Source: Paramacrobiotus metropolitanus (lineage: Eukaryota; Tardigrada; Eutardigrada; Parachela; Macrobiotidae). From it: a stretch of DNA of 64,000 nt. The notes below the pieces were generated by a model. It saw only the letters and a list, made by a program, of their open reading frames with translations, had not been told where the DNA came from and did no database searches. A program made the translations under genes and the position numbers. The stretch spans positions 124,001 through 188,000 of the forward strand of contig NW_026570283.1 of NCBI RefSeq assembly GCF_019649055.1, written 5' to 3'. Within the stretch, counting starts at the first letter, position 1. Every line of letters starts with the position of its first letter. This document shows positions 10,906-22,249 of this stretch, in pieces.

Positions 10906-11625
10906 AACGTTTTTCATGTCGTACTGCCTGTTTTGTTGTTTTCGCACTTGTTTGCTGCTATATGAAGTGTCTTTGCTAAATGCTTCCATATTTTTATGTA
11001 TCATGGAATTGGTTTTTACAATTGTCATGCCACGTTTTATGCCGCAGTGTAAATTTTGAACAACGCATAAATTTCAACGTTCCATTTTCACACGTTTTTA
11101 AGTACATTTATATAAATCTGCAAGCGCATGTATTGCATTGCCTCATTTTACAAATGTTCACTTCATGGTATTTAAAAACGAAAAATGCGATGAACGAACA
11201 ATAAATTAGTACTACCACTCGCACGGAAAATATTAAGTCAAATTTTTTCTGCTCACACACAAAGTTTCTGTCCACACATATCATTTATGTTCTCAAGTAC
11301 AACCAGTTAAGGTGTGACATACGAACTCGTTAGCATTTGCTCTCTTTGCATTGGATGTCATAAAATTTACAAGGGGAAATTGACACTTGTGTTAGCTTTT
11401 GATCGGCTTTCACCACACGTGCACCACATCGCACCGTTGTTTGCTCTTGACCAGGCATGGCGCGTACGCAAAGCAAAGCGTAACCAATAAACTGATTCAA
11501 AATGCAATAAAATTTTCAAATTGCAATCTTGTAAGATGGTTGACCAGACGTGAGTTTGCCGACAAACGGCACACTTTCAGTTTAGATTTTCAAAGCCGTT
11601 GTAAGTTTTGAGTTTTTATCTGGAC

Positions 11626-12939
11626 ATGGATTCTCGTGCAACTTCCACGCCGAATACCGGCTGTACCAACGACATCGACGTGGACGATTTAAACCTAAGC
11701 GCTATTTTTGACCGAACATTTTTGTCAGCTATGGCCAAAGAAGCATGGCCGGAAATTACCAACACCGAAGTTGAAGCTGGTACGTGCATACTACATTAAA
11801 ATTAGGTGAAACGAAAATTTATTTCGCTTATCTGGTAGCCATGGCCAATATTGACGGTACAAGTGGGCAACATCGCGGAAGCCGTGATTCAACGCCTTCG
11901 ACAAACACTTCTGCGGGTACCAAATGTTTTCTGTCAAATTCATTTACACATTTATCAACCATGTACTGTTTTTAGAGAGCGAGAACACCCGACCGGAATT
12001 AAAAGCGGATGATAGCGATGTCATTCTCGTAGATGATCCGGTCCGGGAGCCATCCAACGGTCGAATTCCGGTCAACAGCCGTAAGTAAACTGACTTAATA
12101 TTATTATATTTAGTATAAATTAGTACAGTATCGGTTTTTTAACGCAACGTACGACTTCTTATGCCGCATATAAATTTTGATATCACATAGAAAAAGTTTG
12201 ACGCCGTTTTTGACGCCATCTATAATATGTTTATATGTATTCAGCGCAATGGGAAAATCCTGATCAAGCCGACGAGCACGATGATGATATTGTCATCGTT
12301 TCATCATCTCAGGCTAAGAAACGGAAGCCTCTTGTGCAGACGTATCTTGCTCCACCTGGCAACCGGAAGCAAGCGCCACCGGCGCCGTACAAAAAACGAA
12401 AGGCGATCCATGAGCGCTTTGCAAATATGCCAGCATCGCCCGTACAGTACGGAGCTGGACTTCCTCGAGGTGTGCTTAGCGCTCCCCCTGCTCCGCGGCC
12501 GTGGCCGCCTGTGGTTATACCCGGATTGAGGCGTCCACCGGTCATGCCGGGACCGCGCCCCAGCACTTCGCAGACCGCAGCAGCAGTTCCACGTGCCGAA
12601 ATGACGATAAGGCCGAACGTGTCCCTCCAGCTAGTACGTCCGTGGGGAGTTCCAGGATATATCCCGGCTATGCCTGGATACTATCCCGGTATGCCAGGAT
12701 TTGGACAACCATTTCCGCACTGGTATGAGCCGAATGCGTATCAGCGGGAGTACGACATGATGATGAACATCATGCACGGTTTTGGTATCGGGAATGCCAA
12801 CAATGAGCACGGCTTCGGTTTGAACGGAAACGGAAACCACAACAACAATGGGCATCGCTTCGATAATAACGGGAACGACAATCATGGGCACGGAAGCGTC
12901 GTCAACGGAGATAATAATAATAATAATGGAACTCAGTAA
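11626..12939 (+). CDS. Polinton left-end gene 2, Pro/Asn/Gly-rich protein with SUMO-interaction-like motifs, 317 aa
   Basis: Exons 11626-11779, 11976-12080 and 12245-12939 join in matching phase (1 and 1) with donors GTACGT and GTAAGT and acceptors TTTTAG and TTCAG. The N-terminus is acidic (IDVDDLNLSAIFDRTF). Two segments, DSDVILVDD in exon 2 and DDDIVIVSSS at the start of exon 3, have the hydrophobic core flanked by acids/serines typical of SUMO-interacting motifs, and the second is followed by AKKRK, a possible nuclear signal. The middle is Pro-rich with repeated PGY/MPG units and the C-terminus is His/Asn/Gly-rich. No catalytic domain is seen. A nuclear regulatory or scaffold role is inferred only. 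All exons are intact. A motif pair lies just upstream of exon 3. Confidence 0.55.
12197..12218 (+). promoter_or_regulatory. TTTGACGCC motif pair (12-bp spacing)
   Basis: TTTGACGCCG at 12197-12206 and TTTGACGCCA at 12209-12218, in intron 2 of gene 2 and just upstream of an ORF that could start at 12235. The 12-bp spacing is the same as in the pairs at 17536-17557 and 26362-26383. Confidence 0.5.
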
Positions 12940-13409
12940 GTTTCGGCGACGCTAATTATTTTGCCTCAGCGCTGTTATTATCTATGCGATATAATTATGT
13001 TTAGTTGCTTGTTATCGTTTTATTTATACTGACCGTACGATATTATGATCTAGCCGCTAAAATTAATTCTGTGGTTTATGTGAAACTGTATAAACATATT
13101 GATGCTGGATATTTGATTTTTTATGCATGTTTCACTGCTCAATGTTAACCTGCTTATGATCTGTATTCAGCGTGTGTTTCAGAACTGTGTGCTGTTTCTG
13201 TTTATCATTAATTGTGTTATTATTCTCATATGTTGAATATTGATATTTGGCTCGATGCATGTATATGCATGATACATATGCTGGACATTATATTTATGCC
13301 TCAAGATAAAATTAAATAAAACTGTACTGTTTGGAGATCTGTAACTGTATGCATATCACGCTAGCACAAACAGCAACAACAGCGCAATAAAATCTTAGTT
13401 TATTTTAGA
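12940..13409. other. AT-rich spacer between Polinton gene 2 and the polymerase
   Basis: No ORF with support. A first polymerase exon may be hidden here, because the recognisable polymerase coding starts right after a TTATTTTAG acceptor-like sequence at 13409. Confidence 0.35.
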
Positions 13410-16400
13410 AACAGAAAACTGTACCAAATCAACCAAAACACACGGCGCATTACGACTGCAGACAACTTTCGCACCACGGAAGACAGTTTTACCCTCATAT
13501 TTCGGCTCAATCCTCAACCAATGTCTCTGATGGCGGTGTCGGCGGAAGTACGTGAACTCTTCAGTCAACTTCTGGAGGAGCTTTTAGCTTACCATCAAGC
13601 GAATGGCAGTGACAGAGTGCGCCTCGTTTTTTGAGCATCCCGAACTAGCGAATCGTGCATTCTCAACGCCGGTGATGCCGGTGAGTCAACTAACTCCTGA
13701 TTTTATCATCCAACTAAGTGTCCGCATTATGCAAAATGGTGCAAATTTTTACTCTTTTACCGACGACTTAAGAATTACTTTCACGCTGTGCCGTAATATT
13801 CTTGGACACGGTCGCTTATCAGCCAAAAGGTCGATTAATGTTTAAAGTCGATGAATTGCTTGAGCGTTCGAAAAGTATTGTTTCCATAAAAAACACACAA
13901 CACACAGTATGCGCATGCCTGGCCGGGGACTTATGCCTCCGGATTCATGAGGCAAGATGTCTCACCTGCGTGGAACTTTTATTCCCACCTGATTGAGAAA
14001 AAGATCACAAGTGTTTTCGCCCTTGCTACGGTTGCATGCAGTCCGACTGTCATCTTAATGATTATGTTAAAAAAGTTTGTAACGATTGCAACCGGAATTT
14101 TCTTCTGATGAGTGCTTCGAAAAGCATAAACAAAGAATTGCGCACCGGACGAAAGATCTGACAATCTGCAACGCCTGGAAAAAATGTGAAGACTGTAACA
14201 GGTAATTATTACAATTTTAATAAAACCCTCTTCTACGTAGTTGATAACAGTTATATTGAACTCTATTTTGCGACGTTAAAGGCTAAATTATTCAGGTATA
14301 TAAATCCGCCTGGCCGGAAGTACTCGGACCCACATGTCTGCTATGCGACGCTGTGCCTGATTGTAAAGAATTTGTTCTTCCTAACCATTTGTGCTATATT
14401 TTAAACGAGAGAAAGCGCAAACAAGAAAGCAAAACCCAAGACTCATGCGGTTGCAGAAAGTAAACCTTTCGCATCTGAAGATGATGCCGTGTCGGATTTT
14501 TTGGACGATGATGCGGAAAGTGACGCAGCTAGCGAAGAGTTTTGCGATGATGCAAAGGAAGACGTTAGCGATGACACTGATGATGAGTGTGAAGATTTCG
14601 GATCTATGATTTCCAAAGCAGACGGAAAACAGCAAGCCCGTTTCGAGAACAAAAAATTTGTTTTTGATTTTGAAACATGTCTCGACAACAGTCGATATCA
14701 CCAGCCGATGGTCGTGGCCATGATGTGCTTGGACGATGATTCGTTCGAGATTTGTTTCAGTGGATACGGATGTGTTTCTGAGCTACTTGAATGGATTTTA
14801 AAAACTGCCGATCGTGCACCTTTTATCACACAACGGAAAACGATACGACAATTTTTTCATCCTTAGTGGATTAGAAAAGGAAGGCCACATCGTTGAAAAA
14901 ATTCAAGATGGTTCCAGTATTACAATGTTGAAAATTCCCGGGCTGAAGTGCAAGTTCATCGACACGCTCTCTTTTATGCCACGTTCTCTTTCCGAGCTTC
15001 CAAAGGATTTGGGAATTGACCATTTAGTACTGAAAGGATATTTTCCGTACGCGTTCAACACACCAGCAAACCAAAATTATCATGGACCGTTGCCAGGTAA
15101 CAAAAATATAAAATTTTTTTTTTATTTTCATGGCGTCAAAAAAATGTTGAAAATCATATCATGGCTCAAAAACTCAAATGGAAAAGTGTCACGCAGGAAG
15201 AATTTGAACTGCTCAAGGATGTCACGTTTGAGGAATTTGAAAAGTGGTATGACGATCGGTTAATACGTTTGGGAGTAACTACAACCTCCTGGAGGAATGC
15301 AAGAAATACTGCGTGAACGACGTTTTGGTTTTAAGAGAATGTTGCCGGATCACTCGCAAAAACTTCATGGATATGTTCCTGGTATTGATCCATTCGATTC
15401 TGTAACAAATCCTTCAGCAGTGCTTTGGCTTTCCAAGTTCACTACTTGAAACCGAACACCATCGGGATTATTCCTCCAGGTGGTTACGGCGGACGACAAA
15501 ATCAAAGTTTCAAAGGATTTCAGTGGTTGTCGCATATCGAAAGACAGTTGCAAAAGAAACAACCGGGAATTCCTTCAGACTGCTCGTTCAGCTGCAGGTG
15601 AAAAGTTCTTAGACGACAAAATATGTGTTGATGGATTTTGGGAACCCACCGGAACGTGCTATCAGTTCTACGGTTGCTTTTGGCACGGTTGCAAGAAATG
15701 CTTTCCTGACCAACGGAAAATGAACACGGTCAGAATGCGTACGTATGGCGAATTGCGAGAGGAAACACTGAGAATTAAAAGGAGGATTGAGAGCTATGGC
15801 CGGTTTGTGGGGATCTGGGAATGCGAGTACGACGAATTGGTTAAAATGGAAAAATCATCCCGCAAAAGAATTTCGACCGCCACTGAACGTTCGTGACCAC
15901 TTGTTCGGCGGAAGGACTGAAATTTTGCCATGTATAAAGAAATTCCGCCACCGCTGAAAGGAAAAGCTTTGATTTCATATCCCTGTACCCATCAATAATG
16001 GTGTACGGAAAGTATCCTGTGGGTCATCCTACGATTCTTTACAATAACTTCGGCGACCCGTTCGACTTATCGGAATATTATGGCGTAATTTACTGTCGTG
16101 TACTTCCCCTAAGAATTTGTTTGTGCCGACGTTGCCAATGCGACTGAAAGATGGAAGAACCGTCTACACGTTATGCAGATCATGTTCAGAAGAAGTGAAT
16201 ATTGCCAAACAGTGTGAGCACACAGATGAACAACGGGAACTTGAAGGTGCATGGATTACTCCTTGATGGAACAAGCGGTATCAGACGGGTATAAAATCAG
16301 CAACATTTTTGAAATCCACCATTTCGAAGAAACATCGCAATTCAATCCTGAAACCAAAGACGGAGGAATTTTGCTCAGTTTATTCGACTTAATCCGTGGC

Positions 16401-17414
16401 AAAATTGTGAACAGCGGGTTTCCGGCGCACATCGTGACGGAGGAAGAGAAATGGGAGTACTGCCGCAACTACGCCGAAAAGCTAGGAATTGTTTTTGAAC
16501 CTGACGAAGTGCAGCTAAATCCAGGCGCAAAGTACTGTGCGAAAATTTGGGTGAACGCCGTGTGGGGCAGGTAAAGACAATAAATTTAATATTTTGAAAA
16601 GGTGCTGTTATAGTAAATTTTTATAGATTTGTTATGAAAGCGCTGTACCAGCAACATAAATACTGCACTACTTATAAGCAAATGAAGGACATCGTTTTCA
16701 ATACATCGTTCGAAACAAAAGATGTTCGGATCGTGAATAACGGCAAAGCGTTGGATGTCACCTATATGGAAAAGAAAACTGGGTATTATATTTATTTCGG
16801 ATTGATTTTTGTCAGTTTTATTCAGCACCGCATTTTATTTCTTTTAGGCTGCGCCAAACAAACGATGCAATCCGTACATTGGTGTTTTCACTACTGGTTT
16901 GGCTCAACTGAAGCTGTTGCAACAACTACGGCTAGTTGAGGATCGTCTTCTTTATTGCGACACGGACTCCGTTATGTTTGTTAGTGAACCGGAAAAGCCA
17001 GATCCACCTCTTGGAGATCTGTTGGGCGAGTTTTCCGATGATCTGGGTGGTAATTATTTCGTCGAATGGTTGGCACTGGCAAAGAAAACGTACTGCCAAA
17101 TGATGTCTACCGGAGAAGAACGTATTAAATGCAAAGGTATTCCAAAAACCGAAGCGCTGAAGGATCGTTTCCATGGATCGGTGCTACGGGACATGTTATT
17201 CAGCACTGGCCCATCAACTGTCCAAGCATGCGATGACATAACGTTCAAACGGAACACCACGGACTTTACCATCCAAACTGTGCCTTTGCAGCGGCGCGTG
17301 GGATGCACATTTACCAGCAGAGTGATCGGAGAAAATTTTGTAACGTACCCGCACGGATATGAAAATATTCCCTTTCCTAAAATCGGCTCGAAAGGAAATG
17401 GATCTCGTATTTAA
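13410..17414 (+). pseudogene. polB: Polinton protein-primed DNA polymerase B, disrupted reading frame
   Basis: Successive segments in changing frames match the Polinton polymerase: N-terminal FEHPEL..PVMPVSQLT, zinc-binding C..C clusters near 14030-14200, an acidic stretch, exonuclease motif I FDFET (about 14665), motif II HNGKRYDNF (14826), motif III YCVNDV (15310), then LKPNTIGIIPPGGYGG, CFWHGCKKC, FGGRT, polymerase motif A DFISLYPS (about 15970), motif B K..VNAVWG (16540), motif C YCDTDS (16956) and KCKGI. All catalytic motifs are legible, so the protein family is certain. Probable small introns sit at 14201-14296, 15095-15194, 16571-16626 and about 16780-16848. At least seven other switches (near 14820, 15283, 15370, 15450, 15570, 15895, 15970 and 16255) are not explained by introns and look like 1-2 nt indels. 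Either this copy is dead or the assembly has indel errors. Confidence 0.85.
15131..15140 (-). promoter_or_regulatory. Single TTTGACGCCA motif in a polymerase intron
   Basis: TGGCGTCAAA on the plus strand, inside a likely intron of the polymerase gene. A single copy in reverse orientation compared with the left-end pairs. Confidence 0.35.
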
Positions 17415-17535
17415 TTTGCTTGAAAATACACCCTGCTATGTTGTATGAAAACATTGACGATGATGTGGCTCTCGAATCCTTAGTGGATTAGCATAATTTC
17501 TACTAATTCTGGTTTGCGTATCTTTATTTGTGTTA

Positions 17536-17557
17536 TGGCGTCAAAAATGGCGTCAAA
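17536..17557 (-). promoter_or_regulatory. TTTGACGCCA motif pair (12-bp spacing), reverse orientation
   Basis: Reverse-strand copies at 17536-17545 and 17548-17557, about 120 bp after the polymerase stop and between it and the convergent minus-strand gene ending at 17837. Confidence 0.5.
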
Positions 17558-17836
17558 GTGTATACTGTGTTCTTTTTGATTTTCTACTTTTTCTGTCGAA
17601 CAACTGAATATTCTTTGCATTTATTATATTAAAAAATGTGAAACATCGGTTGACATTGTCTTCTTTCAAAGTAAAGCCGAGCAAAAAGCGATAGCGCAGA
17701 AATATTTACAATTATAATTATTCAAAACTGAGTGTACACAGAGATTATTTGCTTTTCCGTTTCTACACAAATAATGTCAAACTAATAAGATCGAACAAGA
17801 ATGATGAAATTTGCAATACCAATGAGTGCACACAAA

Positions 17837-18406
17837 TTATTCCAATATGCATTCTGCCATGTGCAATGCAGAAATTTCCATATCCCAGGCTTCCGGCTTG
17901 TTGAAATGTCCCAGCGGCAATTCCTGTCCTAGTTCATTCTCCAAACGGTGAAGTAAGTAACACAACGTTGACCAAGTTCCCGCGATAGACTTCACCCCTT
18001 GTGCAATCCGAATACATTGTTCTTTGTCGACACTAGTTTCAAGTGGCGTTGGAAAACACGTCACGGTGGTGTTTCGCTTTCCACGGAAAGAGATCGTTTG
18101 AGCAGTACCAACCGTACGAGCCAGATGCATATTATCAATGACCGAGCGATCTTCAAAAATTCGGAATAACTGTGCCATTTCTAGATCGTGTAGACAGATG
18201 CCGTTCTTTTCAATGAGGTCCAAATCGACAACGTTTGGTTCAAGGGTTGTAACCATTTTCACCTTCCGGTCACACCAAGTCACTAACACCATAACACTGC
18301 AATTTAAATAATACACTGTCGCGCCATCAATACTACCGATTTCACGAAACTCATTCCTCAGAGCCTCAATGTACTCTTTATATCTAATTTCAAATGCTGC
18401 GTCCAT
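17837..18406 (-). CDS. Polinton minus-strand orphan protein, 189 aa
   Basis: Intact single-exon ORF between the polymerase and integrase, convergent with the polymerase. The protein is soluble-looking, begins MDAAFEIRYKEYIEALRNEF and is mixed alpha/beta in character, with DRSVIDNMHLARTVG in the middle and a Leu-rich C-terminal half (STLCYLLHRLENELGQELP). No signal peptide, membrane helix or known catalytic motif is visible. I do not recognise it as one of the conserved Polinton proteins. It has stayed open while the neighbouring polymerase and integrase are disrupted, which argues that it is a real gene. Function unknown. Confidence 0.6.
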   Translation of the reverse strand: MDAAFEIRYKEYIEALRNEFREIGSIDGATVYYLNCSVMVLVTWCDRKVKMVTTLEPNVVDLDLIEKNGICLHDLEMAQLFRIFEDRSVIDNMHLARTVGTAQTISFRGKRNTTVTCFPTPLETSVDKEQCIRIAQGVKSIAGTWSTLCYLLHRLENELGQELPLGHFNKPEAWDMEISALHMAECILE

Positions 18407-19037
18407 TGCAAAAATATAAGAATCCCTTACTAAATCAAATACAAATGGAGAGATCTAAAATTTGCAATCTTTTGTTGGTAGCCGGACACAGCCGATTATC
18501 ATCAGTGTACTTGTGGGCAGCCCCAACTATTTAGGCCACACGCGATTGGTCAGAAAGAAAAATAAAAAATTGTTGCCAAGATGGACGCGCAACAGATACA
18601 ACGCCACGTGCTTGACATTTCACTCATCAGTTGGTTTGTTCAATTTTAAACCTAAAATGTCGCATTTGAGAGCCGAAAATAATGGGCGTTTGAAAAGCGA
18701 GCTTGTGTCAGGGCTTTGTTCTTCCGGAAGTTCTCGCTTACCAGTACATGATCAAAATCCTTTTGTATAAACGCAGTGTCTCTGCCTTCAAATTTATCGT
18801 TGCGTATTTGATGAACCAGCAGTTCATGCAATCGGAGCGTTTGGCCTGCAAGGGTGTTATTCTGTGTCACTGGAGCATTCATGCAAAACCGACTCAATGA
18901 TCGTAATTTAAAGTCTTCAGGTCTTTATATTTTATTAAACACTCTCAACAAAGAAAGCTGAAAAGAATTTTCAACCAGGTTTTCGAGGAATATACAGGCG
19001 AAAAGAATAAAATCTGCACTTGTATTTTATATTATAA
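18407..19037. other. Divergent spacer between the orphan gene and the integrase
   Basis: Holds one weak minus-strand ORF (18652-18897, listed separately). Otherwise AT-rich and presumably contains promoters for the two divergently transcribed flanking genes. Confidence 0.35.
18652..18897 (-). CDS. Possible small Polinton protein, 81 aa
   Basis: Open minus-strand frame with a normal amino-acid mix (contains LRLHELLVHQIRNDKFEG and DFDHVLVSENFRKNK). It is not recognised and has no supporting motif. It may be an upstream part of the 189-aa gene on the same strand, or spurious. Confidence 0.25.
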   Translation of the reverse strand: MSRFCMNAPVTQNNTLAGQTLRLHELLVHQIRNDKFEGRDTAFIQKDFDHVLVSENFRKNKALTQARFSNAHYFRLSNATF

Positions 19038-19974
19038 ATGCCTGACTATCTGGAGACCGCTGATGCGTAAACAGTTTTGGATAACGCTCTTCCTAAAGGT
19101 TTGGACAAAAAATTGGTTAAAATCATTCATGGAATCATTGTTGAAAAAATTTATCTTAACCCAGCATCACCTGGGGGTTTCGGTGGCATCAGAAAACTTC
19201 TTTCATGCTGTACAAAAGGATATAACTACAGTAAAGCTGTATGACTCTTCAATTGTTTCACGTCAACGTTGCGGTTTTCAACCAGTGCGACTGCAAACGG
19301 ACCTGGGAAAAGAGTTTTACAACCAACATGTTTCCGGTTTGTTAAAAGAGTATAATATTGATCATTTTTCTACTCAGAACGCTGAAATTAAAGCCGGTTT
19401 AGTGGAACGTCTTAACAGAACAATTTCAACAAAATTATTTCGCTATCTCACATTTAACAAATCAAAGAGATGGATTGATGTTATACAAGATATTTTGATT
19501 CATACAATAACTCCACATCGCTCACTAAAGAACCATACGCCTAAAGAAGTAAACAAAGAAAGCGAAGCAGAGTTCGTGAAAATAATGAAAGAAACGTGGA
19601 AACTTAATCATATTTTGACAAAGAAATTCGAAAACCAACATTAATGTGGAGACTACGTTCGATTAAGTTTAAAAAAACTTCCCATGAAAAGGATACACGA
19701 TTGGGTGGACCATTGAAGTGTACAGAATAAAAAAGCAAAGATACGAAGACGGTTGGTATTTTTTGTGGAAGATTTGAAAGGTGAGCAATTAGAAGGAAAA
19801 TTTTACCTTGAAGAATTGCAAAAAGTGGCGAAAGAAACGAATGAATCCGCTGAAATCGCTGTTATTGGAAAAAAGAGAAACAAAGTCCTTATTCATTATG
19901 TTGGTTGGAATAAAAAATTTGATGAATGGATTTCAGTTTCCGAGTTAGCTAAACGTGGTCTTGTGCTTGTTTAA
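19038..19974 (+). pseudogene. int: Polinton retroviral-type integrase, truncated and frameshifted
   Basis: Start chosen at 19038, but an in-frame TAA follows at 19068-19070. The N-terminal segment YLNPASPGGFGG is the Polinton integrase entry block (usual form YYDPKHPGSFGG). The catalytic core is only partly present: LQTDLGKEFYN supplies the second Asp and AGLVERLNRT the Glu of the D,D-35-E triad, but the stretch that should carry the first Asp, roughly 70 residues, is missing near 19245-19275. After more frame changes (near 19645-19760) come an SH3-like C-terminal piece and a terminal domain with LIHYVGWNKKFDEWI, which resembles chromo-barrel domains as well as the usual Polinton integrase chromodomain. 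This copy cannot encode a full integrase as read. Confidence 0.8.
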
Positions 19975-19984
19975 ATAATCAATC

Positions 19985-20385
19985 ATGGATTTTACTATTA
20001 CTGCTACTTCTGATAAGCTGAACGGCAATACTGCCTCTGAGTTTACCGTGTATTTACCCGATTATATGCAACTCTCGTCAGATTATGAAATGGCTTTAAC
20101 GTTTATACAATGTCCGAAGCCAATAAATTCTGATGTAACCACCCTTTTTGTGCACTCTGATTTAATAAGAAGTCAAATTTTAAATAATTCAAGAGTTTCA
20201 CTATTAGCTTTGCTGTCCGTCAAAGAAGCATGTGGCGGAAACGCATCGAAACGTGGATCGTACACTGACATTGCCGTCAATCAGTTTGACAGAATTTCAT
20301 TTTCGATAACGGATGCAAGTGGCAAAAACATTTTATTTGAAAAGGCGCTACTACTGTACTTCAGTTACATTTTCGGAAAAAATAA
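19985..20385 (+). pseudogene. Penton-like minor capsid protein with a near-terminal frameshift
   Basis: The N-terminus DFTITATSDKL plus a VHSDLIRSQIL segment followed by LL match the Polinton/adintovirus minor capsid (penton, single jelly-roll) protein, whose usual signature is a SDLV..QIVG.....LL block. An open frame runs to about 20340; a one-base change there (run AAAAGG) moves the expected C-terminus, ending HFRKK, into another frame with its stop at 20383-20385. The protein is about 130 aa as read. It lies directly before the pVI-like gene (ATG 20388), the tight spacing expected of the capsid block. Confidence 0.65.
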
Positions 20386-20387
20386 TC

Positions 20388-20878
20388 ATGGATGATATCC
20401 AAACGTTCAGCATACCTGCTCAGGTGTTTATGTCCAGCTATTATCACCAACATATAACCACAGCGAAGGGCATGCACAAACTGGATATGGCGCTATTGGG
20501 AATTTTTTGGTAGTTTGGCTAGAACGGCTAAAAATATAATATTTCCAAACCTCGTAAGGTTAGGGAAAAATGTTGTTAACGACGTTCTTCATAACAAGAC
20601 GCCTCTGTTGGATTCGGCTCGAATCATACTGTGGAAGCTATGCAAAACATCGCTAGTAAAATTCAGGAGGGTCCGGAAAGCGAAGAAAGCGCAGAACTCG
20701 CTCCAGAAAAGTTGTCAAAAATATAGAAAAGCCAATCACGAAGCGGAAGCGTCGCCATCGAAAAAAGAAGCAGCCAGCAAAACCGAGAAAGCGAGCTGCT
20801 AAACGTCACAAGAAATCAAAAGTGAAAAAATCTTCGAAGAAGAAAAAGCTGCGTTTTCCTCTGAGTAATCTCTACTGA
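20388..20878 (+). pseudogene. pVI-like basic minor virion protein, frameshifted
   Basis: Begins at ATG 20388 and across shifting frames shows SSYYHQ, GYGAIGNFFGSLARTA, LVRLGKNVVNDVLH and a very Lys/Arg-rich tail (runs such as KRKRRHRKKK and KKSSKKKK) ending RFPLSNLY. This combination, a glycine-rich amphipathic N-terminus plus a basic tail, is the usual pVI/core-like protein between penton and major capsid in Polintons. At least two frame changes occur (near 20440 and 20620-20690). Its role would be membrane disruption or DNA/capsid bridging; that is family inference. Confidence 0.55.
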
Positions 20879-20906
20879 ATCAGAAATAATTTCCATAGAA
20901 AGCTAC

Positions 20907-22241
20907 ATGGCAATCATGGATCTTCAATCAGCTCCTCTATGTTTAAAGTCCGAGTTGGACCACTTTTCATTTCCGCCTACCCAAACGGCTATCGAATCTG
21001 CAAAATATGTATCTTATAACCCAATTGGGAATACTTGATGTTGATACCCTTTCATGGGAAATCGCTGGGACTCCCGATGAAATGATTGATTTGGCTCACA
21101 GTGTAATTTTGTTGGATGTTTGTGTACGAACCTCAGGAAACGCACTACCAGCGGATGCATTAAATTTTGGTGCAGTGAATAATTTAGCGCGTAGTTTATT
21201 TAGCGGACACGAACTTTTATTTAACGGCGAATCAGTTTCATCGATACCATCGTTATCACATTACGCATCGTACTTTGAGAATTTATTTAATTATGGAGAG
21301 CATGGCCATGAGCAGCTGTCACATGCTGGATGGGTTCCGGAAACCCCGGGTCAATTCGACACGTTGTTGCTAGCAGTACCCGACCCAAATGATAATGACT
21401 TGAAAGTTAACGAAGCGTATGTTGTCCGAAATCTGGCTCTTAAAGCGGGAATCACACTGCGTCTGTTTTTTAAATTTCCGTCTGATTTGGCTAATCAGCA
21501 GCGTCTGATTCCGACTAAAGTGGACATGAAACTTGTTTTAACACGGGCTAAAGATAAATTTGTTCTTATGTCAAGCGTTCCAGCCCTAGATTTAAAAATC
21601 GTTATTCAGAGAGCAACACTACGTTTGAAAAAATTAGGTTGGACCCAGAATTTTTGCTGGCTCATGAAATTATGTTGCAAAAACGTAATGCCTTAATTCC
21701 ATTCATTGAATCTAACATTATGGAAATGACTATCCCGAACGGAAGTAGTCATTGGTCGCGGGACGATTTATTCCGCGGACAATTCCCAAACAAATTCTTG
21801 TCGGTATTGTACATTCGCAAGCTGTTGGCGGCGTGTTAACAAGAAACCCATATAATTTCGTTCTTGCTGGAGTTGGTCAGATTGTAACTTATATCAACTC
21901 GGGAGCCGTTCCCAGGAAGCCTTTAGAATTAGGGGATCACAATTACCGCGATGGTTATCTCAGCTTAATGGAAACGACCGGAATGCTGTTTAAGAATTCG
22001 TGTTTGTCTTTTATGCAAGGCGACTGGGGACGTGGGCTTCGCAATTTACGGGTTTAATTTAGAACCGGATGTCGGAGACCATTCATGCATTAATGCACCT
22101 CGCAAAGGAATTTTAGGATTGTCAATTACATTTTCCACACCAACAACCGAGACCTATTCAATTTTAATTTACCACAACAGAAACGCGCTGATAGAAATTG
22201 ATTCTCGCCGGAATGTTTACTGCCCCTATAAGCGTGCCTAA
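20907..22241 (+). pseudogene. Polinton major capsid protein (double jelly-roll), frameshifted
   Basis: The reading starts at ATG 20907 with HFSFPPTQTAIESAKYV, the usual major-capsid entry (FSVPPTQTSIE), then VDTLSWEIAGTPDEMIDLA, LNFGAVNNLARSLFSGHELL, NGESVSSIPSLSHYASY, LLAHEIML, LTRNPYNFVL and FNLEPDV, ending near ALIEIDSRRNVY. These follow the family order from start to stop, about 445 residues in all, so the gene is complete in content. The frame breaks at four places (about 21033, 21635, 21782 and 22035), several near short homopolymers or repeats. I saw no in-frame nonsense codon independent of these shifts. It sits between the pVI-like gene and the protease. Confidence 0.8.
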
Positions 22242-22249
22242 CAAAAACA

